From positions 18,641,984-18,705,983 of the forward strand of contig NC_023758.2 of NCBI RefSeq assembly GCF_000499845.2: DNA of 64,000 bases. Reading direction: 5' to 3'. The position numbers were made by a program, and so were the translations under genes. Below are positions 22,501-32,760 of this stretch, piece after piece. Under the pieces are notes generated by a model. The model had not been told where the DNA came from, did not search any database, and saw only the letters and a list, made by a program, of their open reading frames with translations. This DNA is from Phaseolus vulgaris. Its lineage: Eukaryota > Streptophyta > Magnoliopsida > Fabales > Fabaceae. Each line of letters opens with the position of its first letter. The first letter of the stretch is position 1.

Positions 22501-25500
22501 TCAACTAAAATAAAACTTCAAATTGGCCGCATTCCAGCTGCGCGGAATGGGACCCCCTTCAAAAGTCTCTAAGTTGTACGAACCGTTCCCCTTAGCTTCG
22601 GTAATTCTGAAGGGTCCGGTCCACTTAAGAGACAATTTATTTTCTAGCTCATACGAGTGAGCCTTTCTCATAACTAAGTCGCCAACCTGAAATTGTCGTG
22701 GCTTCACCTTAGAGTTATATTGTCGCTCTACTCTTCTCTTTACTGCTTCGGCCTTTATTCTTGCTTCCTCCCTGGCTTCGTCCAGTAGGTCCAGATTCAC
22801 CCGCCTTTCTTCGTTGGATTCTTCAGCCACGAAATTTTGGAAACGTGGCGAGCTTTCGTGAATCTCAACCGGGATCATCGCATCTGACCCATATACTAAG
22901 CTGAAAGGCGTCTCCATGGTGGAAGATTGGGGCGTGGTGTGGTATGCCCATACGATCCTTGGCACTTCCTCCGCCCACGCTCCTTTAGCCTTTTCTAGCC
23001 TTCTCTTTAGTCCCCTCAGCAAAACTCTATTCGCTGACTCTACCTGCCCGTTAGTCTGGGGGTGTTCGACTGATGCGAACACTTGCTTGATGCCTACCTC
23101 TGCGCACAGGTTTCTCAACTGTTGGCTGGCGAACTGGGTTCCATTGTCGGGTACTAGCCGCCTAGGTACGCCAAAGCGACACACAATGTTCTTCCAAACA
23201 GAGTGTTGCACCTTGTGCGCAGTAATCTGGGCCACGGGCTCCGCCTCTATCGACTTGGTGAAGTATTAAATGGCAACGATCAAATACTTCATCTTCCTTA
23301 TCGCCAATGGGAATGGACCTAGGATGTCAATCCCCCACGTATGAAAAGGCCAGGGGCTGTATATGGATCTCAGCTCCTCTGGCGGCGCCTTGTGCCAATC
23401 GGCGTGTTTCTGACACTGTTTGCAACGCTGGGCGTGCCGCACGCAATCCTCTTTTACTGTTGGCCAGTAGAAACCTGCACGCACCACCTTAGAGGCTAAG
23501 GACCTTCCCCCCACGTGACTTCCACAAATGCCTTCGTGGACCTCCGCCATTATTCTGGTGCACTCGTCGCCGCTTACGCACGTTGGGATAGGGTGGGTGA
23601 ACCCGTGCCTGAACAATACTCCATCCACTAGGGTGTATCTTGCGGCATTCCTCTTAACCTTCTTGCCCTCCTCTGGCTCTGCTGGGAGGACCCCATCTGC
23701 CAGATACCGTCTGTATGGCGTCATCCAGGTGTCTCCTTCGGCTAAAGCACATATCTTTGCATGCCTTCCTCCCTCGGGCGTGTCCGCATATGTGCTAATA
23801 TGGGGCGTTTTCACCGTATCTTGAGTCAAGGAACGATGAATCCTTGGCTTCCCTCTCGCAGTACTAATATGGAGGACATTCACCCTGTTGTCCTCCACGA
23901 ATTTTCTCGGAGCTTTGAGAGTCTCTTGGATTACTGTCCTCTGCCTGCCCCCGTTGCCTGAGCTGGCCAGCTTGGCCAGCAGGTCAGCTCTGGCATTTTG
24001 TTCTTGTGGGACATGTATTAGCTCAAGAGCGCTAAATGCTCCCTTCAGCAGTTGGACGTACCTTAAATACGCCGCCATCTGTGGGTCTTTTGCTTGGAAC
24101 TCACCCGATACTTGTCCCGTAATCAGCTAGGAATCACTTTTCACCAAGAGGTTCTGCGCGTCCATCTCCTTAGCCAGGAGCATCCCTGCAATAAGAGCTT
24201 CGTATTCAGCCTGATTATTACTTGCCTTAAATGCGAAACGCAGAGCTTGCTCAATCAGCACACCATTGGGTCCCTCCAAGACTATCCCCGCAGCACTTCC
24301 TTGCTGGTTGGAAGAGCCGTCGACCGAGAGCAGCCACTGCGAGCCTACCTCCACCTCTTGTTCGCCTCCGGGCGAGAGTTCTGCCACAAAATCTGCATAT
24401 ACCTGCCCTTTGATGGATCCTCTGGGCTCATACTGGATGTCAAACTCTGACAACTCCACCGCCAAGTGCACCATCCTTCCCGCTACGTCAGGTTTATGCA
24501 ATACCTTTTGTATAGGGAGGTTCGTCATCACCACCACTGTAAAGCTGTGGAAGTAATGGCGGAGCCTCCTGGCCGAAAATACCACGGCCAACGCTGCCTT
24601 CTCCAGCGCCTGGTATCTCGTCTCCGGGCCTTGTAAAGCCTTGCTGACGAAATATATGGGCTTTTGAATTTGGTACTACTCCTGGACCAGCACAAAACTG
24701 ATTGCTCGCTCTGTTACCGCGAAGTATAGCCGGAGGGGCACACCTGTTACTGGTTTGCAAAGGACTGGTGGCGTCGCCAAATATTCTTTCAACTTGATGA
24801 AAGCCGCTTCGCATTCGTCAGTCCATGCAAAGCGACTATTTCTTTTGAGGCACTGGAAATAGGGGTGCCCCTTTTGTCCTCCCGCAGAAACGAACCTTGA
24901 TAAAGCTGCCATTCGCCCCGTTAACTGCTGCACTTCCTTTACTGATGTCGGGCTCCGCATGGCAACAATTGCTGGGCATTTATCAGGGTTCGCCTCTATT
25001 CCCCACTCCGTGAGCATGAATCCTAGGAATTTACCGGCTTCCACCCCGAAGACACACTTCTCGGGGTTCAGCTTGAGGTGGTATTTCGATATGGTGACGA
25101 ACAACTCCTCTAGTTCTGTCACGTGCTGCGTCCTTCCCTGCGATGCCACTACCATATCATCCACGTAGGCGTACACATTCCTCCCTAACATGGGTGCTAG
25201 GACCTTGTCCATCAGCCTTTGGTAGGTGGCGCCTGCGTTTTTTAGCCCAAAGGGAATTACCTTGAAACAGTAACTGCAAGTTTCTGTCATGAACGCAGTT
25301 TTACTCTCGTCTCTTGGGTGCATTTTGATCTGGTTGTATCCCGAGAATGCATCCAAAAAGCTAAGAACTTTGCAACTGGAGGCACTGTCCACGAGTGCAT
25401 CGATGCTGGGTAGAGGGTACGAGTCTTTCGGGCACGCTTTGTTCAAGTCTGTGAAGTCTACGCACATCCTCCACTTCCCATTCACCTTTTTCACCAGGAC

Positions 25501-27916
25501 GACATTGGCCAACCACTCAGGATATTGGATTTCCCTGATGTGACCAACACTCAGCAGCTTTTGTGTCTTTTCCCTTATCACAAGTTGTCTCTCTTCATTA
25601 AACTTTCTCCTTCTTTGTCGCACGGGGCGGACCGTGGCATCCATGCTAAGGTGATGGCATAGAAAGTCAGGGTCGATGCCTTGTATATCTGAGGCGGACC
25701 ATGCGAAAGCATCTAAATGGCGTGAAATCACCTCTGCCACCTCCTCCTGCTCTTCCTGGCTCAACAAACGTCCCAGCTTAAACGTTTTGCCGCCTATCTG
25801 CCTCTCCACCACGTTAGCCGCCGACTGATCCCTGCTATCTTCCTTAATGGGCACCGCCCGGTAGCGCTTTCCAGGCGTCGACTCTTCTACGGGCGATGTG
25901 TCATCAGGCCCCTCCTCCATGTGCGTGTCTGCCTCGGGCGTCGCCCCAACGAGTGTGGCCTGGCCAAGCGTTGACTCCGTGGGCGTCGCCTCAATCAAGG
26001 GTTCTATCTCCATCATTGCGTTCGCACTTGGCGGACGCTCGAACACCATAAACACGCCTCTCTTCGTTTTCAGGCTATTCTCATAACATTTCCGTGCTTC
26101 CTCCTGATCCGACTTGATGACAATCACCTTGCCGCTAAGATCCGACGGCTTCATCTTCCTATGGCGCGTGGAGGCTACTGCGTTCATCCTATTCAACGCC
26201 GGTCTGCCCAAATTGTAGGCGGAATTGGCGTTTACGACCAAGTACCGGATGCTTTCGGTACGCGAGGCCTCTCCATCTGTGAACGTTGTCCTCAATTCCA
26301 AGTAGCCTCGAACTTCCACCTGGTTGTCAGCAAACCCATATAAGCACCCTCTGTAGGGCCTGAAAAGGTCGGGAGACAACCGCAACTTGTTGAATGTCGA
26401 CCAGAACATGACATCTGCAGAGCTTCCTTGGTCGACAAGAACCCTGTGCACCTTTCTGCCCGCCGTGACAACTGAAATGACCACGGGGTCATTGTCGTGC
26501 GGCACAACATCCTGCAGATCCGCCCTCGTGAACACGAGGTTTGACTCTCACAGATCACCTGAGATTCTTTCTTCAATTGAGTTGACCCCCCTCGCGTATT
26601 TTTTTCGTTGGGAGGCGGTGGGTCATCCGCCGGAAAAGCCACTAGCAATGGTATGGATTTCGCCGAGGACAGCATCTCGTGCGCTTGCTCTTCCGCTGGT
26701 GCTGGCAGGGCCGCGGTCGTGGCGGGCTCTGCGACATAATCCTTCAGAAACCCACTTCTCACCAACTCATCTAGCTGGTAACCCAGCGACAGGCAGTTAT
26801 CGATGTGATGACCGAAAGCTTCGTGGAACTCGCACCAAGAGTCTTTGCGAGGCCCTAACACCTTGTCAGTCTTCGCCGGTCGCCTCAACCTTTCAGCTAT
26901 ATTGGGCACAGCAATCAGATCCTTCAATTCCACCACAAAGTTGTACCTTGCCGGCCTTGCCCTTTCCCTGGCCGGGCAATCCCCTCCTGCTGGACCCCTG
27001 GGCTGGGGTTTTCTGGTCTCAATGGGGCGTCCCCCCACTGGCTTCTTTCTCCCCGTCGTGGTCTCGTTGACCCTGACGGGTTGCACCCGCGTCTGCGCTC
27101 TCGGGCGTGAGGGTACGACGCTGGTGCGCTTCTCACACACCTATCCCTCGGAGGCGATATTCTCCACTGCCCGACGCCGTATTTCAGCGAAGGTCCTAGG
27201 GCGATTGCGAATAATGGATTCGCAAAAAGGGCCGGGACATATGCCTTTTCTGAATGCATACACGATTATAGGCTCCTCTGAAGTACCAACTTTTACTACT
27301 TGGGCCCCGAAACGGTTGATGTATTCCTTCAAGGTCTCCCCTTGATACTGTTTTACATCAAACAGGTCGTAGGAAACTGGCGGTGTAGCCCTGTTCGCCA
27401 AGTACTGCTCTCTAAAGAGCTGCGACAACTTCTGAAAGGAGGTGATATGGCTGTTTGGAAGGCTGATGAACCAATCCATTGCCATCCCCGTCAAGGTGCT
27501 CATAAAGAGCTTGCATCTCGCGGAATCGTAGCCGCCTACCAACACTATCTGCATGTGGAATGCAGTGAGATGCGCCTCGGGGTCCTTTATCCCGGTGAAG
27601 ATCACCTTGGGTCCCAAAAACGTGTTGGCGATTACTGCATCCAGGATCTCCTGCGAGAAGGGTGTGGAAAACTCCCTTGGTGGGGTGAGATGCTCGGTCT
27701 CATCTTGTTCACGTTGCCCCGGCGCAACTCTTCATTCACGCGATGGAGCTCTTTGTTTCTCGCGCGCGAGTCTGCGAGATCCGCCTGCATGCGTTCTTGT
27801 TCCACCCTTGATTCCGCCATCTCATCCTGCAGCCCCCGCATCATTTCCATGACCTGCTGCATGGACATTTCCTCACTCGCAGCGCGTGCGGTACCTTGTC
27901 TAGCGGTGGGCCTCAT
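22501..27916 (-). pseudogene. Gag-pol of element B (Tat lineage), broken
   Basis: Reading leftwards from the gag start at 27916: an N-terminal coiled segment (SMQQVMEMMRGLQDEM), the capsid-like region (AHLTAFHMQIVLVGGYDS, MDWFISLPNSHITSFQ), a variant zinc knuckle CEFHEAFGHHIDNC, protease VLVDQGSSADVMF (near 26430), RT with YVDDMV (near 25155), RNase H (24600-24100) and integrase (HHCC near 23500, GIDILGP near 23320, DNGTQF near 23135). Breaks seen: frameshifts near 27630, 27140 and 26550, a stop at 24675 in place of Gln, a stop at 24126 and a stop at 23268 (IEYF position). The downstream boundary is the stop at 22501. Confidence 0.88.
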
Positions 27917-28003
27917 TCGTCACTGTTTCCTCAAACTTCTGCCAACGTTATGGTGGCTTCGATAGATCTTCTGAAGCTTGCGATGGGACTGATGTTTTAA
28001 ATC

Positions 28004-28022
28004 GGCCCCACGGTGGGCGCCA
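28004..28022 (-). other. Primer binding site of element B
   Basis: On the minus strand TGGCGCCCACCGTGGGGCC follows the LTR end ACA after two bases. The same site is found in A, G and the TRIM-like element. I cannot assign the tRNA with certainty; Tat-lineage elements commonly use tRNA-Arg. Confidence 0.75.
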
Positions 28023-28024
28023 AA

Positions 28025-29226
28025 TGTTCCGGTCGGTTGACCTGGGACGTCTTTGTGCGCAACCTCACCCGTCAGCAGGGACACCTTCCTACTGGCTACC
28101 AGTGGATTCCTGCAAAAAAAGGACAAAGGGCGCCCTAGCGGCCGTTTGCACTCCGACGCTCAAGTCAGCTAGCAAGAAACACCAAAAACTCTACACCTCC
28201 GTATCGGAGCACCGTGAATGACACTCTGAAGGTGGTCAAAAGAAACTGTGTATAGTGTATATTTTCTCATTCTGGCAAACAATCCTTCTCTAGTCCCCTG
28301 TGCGTAGCCTGCGGGCTCGAGCAAACAACTAGAGTGTGTTCTGGGAAAATCTGCCAAAAGTTCGAACCACGTTTCCAACATTCCAGGTTCTATTTAAACT
28401 ACTCTAGCATTCAAAGCGTCTTAAAGCGCATTTAATTATGAAACGTTCAGCGCCTTTAAGACGTTTAAACCGCTTGGAGCATTTAAAGTACCTTAAACGC
28501 TCGAAACGTAAACTTTATTAAATAGCTTTAATTACCTTGTACCTGACAAATTGACGTTTCTGTTTTGACTTGGCTGCTATTACACGTGGAGGGCCTCACA
28601 GCGCCGTGACCCCACTTGGGGGTATTTCCTCGTGTGAGTCCTCCTACCTGGGAGTGCATCTGCGCAAGGGGTGACTTTTTGGGTGCCAACTCATGCCCCC
28701 AAAAATCTAGTCCTCACTTTGAGAGCGTATCTACCTTCCTCTCGTACCCTGCACCTGCCTACCCCTGGGCGTGACCCTTCTCATGAGCCGTAACTATCCC
28801 AAGGGCTTCTCTGGGGCGACACAGGAACTTCACGAGTCAGATTGCTCTCCACTGGCGCTATTACTATGGCCTTGAAGCCACCTTTCTCTTCTCTTTAATG
28901 CTTCCCCGGGTTATCGGGGTTTGAGGCCTTCCCACGGCGTCACTCCCTCCACGGTCTTTCCTAGCCATTGGTATCGGGGAGCAACACTATGGTTGCCTTG
29001 CTTTTGTGACATTTTACCTTGGCGACGCCCTACCTCGGCGACGCCTGCTCTAGGCGACGTCTTATCTTGGCGACACTTCCTCTTGGCGACGCCCCGCCAT
29101 GGCGACGCCTAGCCATGGCGACGCTTGCACTTGGCGTCGCCTCACCTAGGCGACGCCTTATGTTGACTTTGACCCCGACGTTGGCCTTGACCTTGACTTG
29201 TCAACGCCCAGGTACGAGACGGTATA
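28025..29226 (-). repeat. 5' LTR of element B
   Basis: A 1202-bp copy of the LTR at 6147. Its outer end reads GACGGTATA rather than GACGATACA, so the terminal TG of the element has decayed to TA. GTAAA follows at 29227. It carries more GGCGACGCC units (29031-29160) than the left copy. Confidence 0.9.
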
Positions 29227-29231
29227 GTAAA

Positions 29232-29299
29232 ACTAAATTGACTTTGTTAGATGACGGGATTTAGAATTCGTGGACGAATTCTCTCCAACTCGAGGAGTA
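29232..29299 (+). other. 3' internal end and PPT of element D
   Basis: This is the last 68 internal bases of D after the B insertion. They include a perfect inverted repeat GAATTCGT-GG-ACGAATTC (29264-29281) and the PPT-like CTCGAGGAGTA directly before the LTR. Confidence 0.75.
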
Positions 29300-30332
29300 T
29301 GATGAGAATCAAATAAAGGAGGCTTTTATTAATGGAGGAAGAGCACATCCACCCTCACATTTGAAGTTCTTCCTTCTAGTCTTCTCAAAATTAAAAGAAG
29401 ACATAAAATAAAGAAGAGGCCCAAGCCCAAAGCCCAAGCCCAAGCCCAAGAATGCCAAAGCCCAAAGAGCCCAAGTCCATCCCATGAGGGGCAAGGTCAA
29501 GCTTTGAAATACTCTTGTATAGTTTTAGGAGGTGTGGTTATTAAATAAAGGAGTGTGAAAATGTAAAATAAAGTCACATTGTCCATGTGACTTAGGAGAG
29601 TGGTGTAGGTGTAGTTTTTAGGAGGTGTCGTAGTAAAAAAAGGTCAAACCTCCCATGTGACTTGTTTTTGGTGGGAATTTCAAATGAGTTTTATTTGAAA
29701 TTTCCCACCTATTTTTCAGCACCTCTAGGCTATAAATAAAGGTGCTTAGCTTGTACAATTCAGAGTTGAATTTAGACTAAAGAAACTATACTCAAATTTT
29801 GAGAGAGCATTGGAGAGCTTTGTGCCTTCTTCACTAGGCTTGCACACTTATCTTGGACTCTCCATCCTCCTAGTGGCGTGATCATCCAACCAGTCTTCCA
29901 TCTTCATGAGCTTTCTCTTCTCCCTCCTTCCTTCTCTTTTGATATTCATGTCTTAAGCTTGTGTTCTTGTATTTTGGTTCGGCATTTTCATTTTCCAGCT
30001 GCTGTTCTTCTTCTATTTTGATTTTCGTTCGGTGCTTTTACATTTCCAGCACTTCTTTTCAGTTTTCTTGCCTTTTAGTTCGTTTTGATCGGTTCATTTC
30101 AGTTCTATGTCAATTCTATTCGGTGCAATTGCTTTTCCTCTCATTTTAATCGGTTCATTTTGACAATAATTGGAACTTCCATATGACTTTGTGTTTTGGC
30201 ACTAGTTTTGGTGAGTTCTTGTTCATAGAACCTTGATCCAATTCTATGATAAAGTGCCTATCTCATAACCAACTCAAGATGATTCCTAGGAATGTCAAGA
30301 ATCATTCTAATTGTGCTAGTGGAATCACATCA
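29300..30332 (+). repeat. 3' LTR of element D
   Basis: A 1033-bp copy of the 2492-3548 LTR, TGATGAGAATC ... AATCACATCA, with a TATA box near 29731. It is followed by the CAGTA duplication at 30333. Confidence 0.9.
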
Positions 30333-30337
30333 CAGTA

Positions 30338-30568
30338 CACAATATACAGTTCTTTACCACCTTAGAGTGCCTTTCACGGTGTTTCGATACGAAGGTGCAG
30401 AGTTTTGGTGTTTCTTGCCAGCTGACTTGAGCGTCGAAGTGCAAACGGCCGCTAGGGCGCCCCTTTGTACACTTCTTTGCAGGTATTCGCAGATTACCAG
30501 GAAAGGGTGTTCGTAGCAGACGGGCAAGGTCGCACGGAAAGACATACCCAGGTCAACCGGCAGGAACA
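30338..30568 (+). repeat. 3' LTR of element E, right part
   Basis: The LTR cut at 2491 continues here (CACAATATACAG...). It includes the GGCCGCTAGGGCGCC stretch common to all Tat LTRs in the window and ends AACCGGCAGGAACA. The five bases after it (GAAGC) are the expected right duplication of E; the left copy is outside the window. Confidence 0.85.
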
Positions 30569-30861
30569 GAAGCTTTCATGGACTTGCTAGTTTTTATAGG
30601 CAGTTTGTGAAAGACTTTAGTACAATTGCCGCACCATTAAATGCCATAGTAAAGAAGGATGTGGTTTTTAAGTGGGGACAAGAGCAAGAAAACGCTTTTG
30701 AAACTTTGAAGGAAAAATTGACTAAAGCTCCCATTTTAGCCCTTCCTAACTTTGCTAAGACATTTGAAGTAGAACGTGATGCCTCTAATATAGGCATTGG
30801 GGTTGTTCTCCTTCAAGAAGGACACCCCATAGCTTATTTTAGTGAGAAACTCAAAGGGAGT
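30569..30861 (+). pseudogene. Fragment of CRM-like RT/RNase H (target of element E)
   Basis: About 97 codons corresponding to the C segment from [11 protein letters not shown] through [10 protein letters not shown], the RT connection and start of RNase H ([17 protein letters not shown]). The Cys before the RNase H Asp of C is Arg here. E interrupts it on the left and the TRIM-like element on the right. The rest of this pol gene is not in the window. Confidence 0.8.
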
Positions 30862-31339
30862 TGTTCCCGTATGCCAATACAGTCCCACATCGTTCAGGAA
30901 TCGAGGCCAAGGGCAGTTTATATACTCCCTCCTCCCTTCACCCTTCGAGGCGCCTTTTAAGGACAAAACCGTGACGGAGCACCGACCTCCAAAGCGGACA
31001 ATACCTCGAATGCGGTGATTGACCCTAGCGATGCTGTCCAACGACTTGAGGTCGGAACATTGGCGCCCACCGTGGGGCTGAAGAGGCTCCTTCGCCCCTC
31101 AGCTAGGGGGACAAACTCCCCTTAGACCTCGACTGGGGGCTTGTTCCCGTATGCCAATACAGTCCCACATCGTTCAGGAATCGAGGCCAAGGGCAGTTTA
31201 TATACTCCCTCCTCCCTTCACCCTTCGAGGCGCCTTTTCAGGACAAAACCGTGACGGAGCACCGACCTCCAAAGCGGACAATACCTCGAATGCGGTGATT
31301 GACCCTAGCGATGCTGTCCAACGACTTGAGGTCGGAACA
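30862..31339 (+). mobile_element. TRIM-like miniature LTR element, 478 bp
   Basis: Two 198-bp direct repeats (30862-31059 and 31142-31339), TGTTCCCGTATG ... GTCGGAACA, differ by eye at one base. The 82-bp interior is little more than a PBS (TGGCGCCCACCGTGGGGC, 31061-31078) and a PPT (GACTGGGGGCT, 31131-31141). There is no coding capacity. The left flank GGAGT and right flank TTTGG do not match, so no duplication is visible. The PBS is that of the Tat elements. Confidence 0.82.
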
Positions 31340-31351
31340 TTTGGCGACGCC

Positions 31352-32661
31352 TCCCGTATCAGGGCGTTGACTAAGTCAAGGTCAAAGTCAACAACAGGAA
31401 AGTCAAAGTCAGCTCGAGGTGTCGCCCAGATGTAGAGACGCCAAGAGGAAGCGTCGCCAAGGCAGGACAAGACGTCGCTAAGGCAAGGCGTCGCCTAAGC
31501 GAAGGCGTCGCCTAGGTGAAGGCGTCGCCTAGGTGAAGGCGTCGCCTAGGTGAAGGCGTCGCCTAGGTGAAGGCGTCGCCTAGGTGAAGGCGTCGCCCTG
31601 GTGAGGGCGTTGCCAGATTAAACAGTGTAAAAGCAAGGCAATCACGGTGTGGTTCCCCGATACCCATGGGTAGGAAAGACCATGGAGGGAGCGACGTCGT
31701 GGGAAAGCCTCAGGTCCCGATATCTCGGGAAAGTGATAAAGAGAAGGGAAAGGTGGCTCCAAGGCCATAGTAATAGTACCAGTGAAGGGCAGCCTGACTC
31801 GCGAAGTACCCCTGCCGCCCCAGAGACGCCTTCGGGACAGATACGACCCAAGAGGAAGGTCACGCCCAGGATAACCGGGTGCAGGGTGTGAGAGGAAGGC
31901 AGATACGCTCTCAGAGTAAGTGGCTAGATACTTGGGGGCATGAGTTGGCACCCAAAAAGCCACCCCTAGCGCAGTAGCACTCCCAAGCAGGAGGACCCAC
32001 ACGTAGAAACGTCCCCAGATGGGCAGAAACGCCCCCGGATGGGGTCAAAGCGTCGTGAGGCCCTCCACGTGTAGGACAGCAATGCCGGAATAGAAACACC
32101 CTCTAGTCAGGTGCCAGGTAATTAAAGATATTCAATACAGTTTCCCTTTTTGGCATTCAGGTACTATTATGGCTCCCAAGCGCTTCAACGTCTTAAATGC
32201 GCTACGTTTCATAATTAAGCGCTTTAATGAGCGCGTTACGTTTGAGTTTAAAAGCGCTTTAAGGCGCTTTAAATGCTGGGGGCAGTTTAAATAGCGCTGG
32301 GAATGTCGGAAAAAGGGTTGGAACCTTTGGCAAATTGAGGTGAAACTCTCTGGTTGCTTGCCCGTGCTTTAGGATTACGTACAAGCGACTGGAGAATATT
32401 TTTGCCTGAAGGAGACAACACACACACATATACACAGTTCCTTTACCACCCTTCAGAGTGCCACACGCGGTGCTCAGATACGTGGGTGGACAGTTTTTTG
32501 GTGTTTCTTGCTGGCTGACTTGAGCGTCGGAGTGCAAACGGCCGCTAGGGCGCCTCTTTGTCCTCTTTTTTGCAGGAAATTTGCAGGCATTCAGTGGGAA
32601 GGAGTCCTTAGCTGACGATTGAGGCCACGCACGAAGACGTCCCGGTCAACTGGACGGAACA
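31352..32661 (+). repeat. 5' LTR of element G (first bases missing)
   Basis: 1310 bp ending CTGGACGGAACA. It contains a 17-bp tandem repeat GCGTCGCCTAGGTGAAG (five full units, 31487-31606), one CCCGATACCC..CCATGGAGGGA module (31657-31692), the CGCTTTAA cluster (32180-32270) and the TATA-like TTTAAATAG (about 32286). Confidence 0.88.
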
Positions 32662-32663
32662 TT

Positions 32664-32682
32664 TGGCGCCCACCGCGGGGCC
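32664..32682 (+). other. Primer binding site of element G
   Basis: TGGCGCCCACCGCGGGGCC lies two bases after the LTR. It differs at one position from the sites of A and B. Confidence 0.8.
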
Positions 32683-32760
32683 GATATAAAACATCAGTCC
32701 CATCACAAGTTCGAGAAAATCTACCAGGTTACAGTAGTGCTGAAGTAGGCTGGAGTGACA

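Larger units (their letters stand above)
6147..29226 (-). mobile_element. Element B: Tat-like Ty3/gypsy retrotransposon with two antisense genes
   Basis: B has LTRs at 6147-7313 and 28025-29226 and is flanked by GTAAA (6142-6146 and 29227-29231). It is inserted in D. Transcription of gag-pol runs on the minus strand, from the PBS at 28022 down to integrase at 22501. The two extra genes run on the plus strand next to the left LTR. The element is swollen by two solo LTRs inside aORF1 and by element C. Stops and frameshifts in gag-pol make it non-functional. Confidence 0.92.
2492..30332 (+). mobile_element. Element D: non-autonomous CRM-like LTR retrotransposon, split by element B
   Basis: D lies between two LTRs beginning TGATGAGAATC and ending AATCACATCA, flanked by the 5-bp duplication CAGTA (2487-2491 and 30333-30337). 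Its own sequence is 2492-6146 plus 29232-30332, about 4.75 kb; the rest is the inserted Tat element B. It carries gag and a worn start of the RT region, but no RT core or integrase, so it must have moved with proteins from another element. The target was the 3' LTR of E. Confidence 0.9.

Noticed and set aside
31487..31606. Regular 17-bp repeats resembling a CRISPR-like array
   Set aside because: There are no spacers of distinct sequence. It is a minisatellite inside a plant LTR, duplicated in the other LTR.
31580..32002. Long minus-strand ORF in the G 5' LTR, repeated at 38860-39294
   Set aside because: It follows the LTR repeat structure and is present only because the two LTRs are copies. 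It has no recognisable domain and is frame-shifted in the LTRs of A and B.
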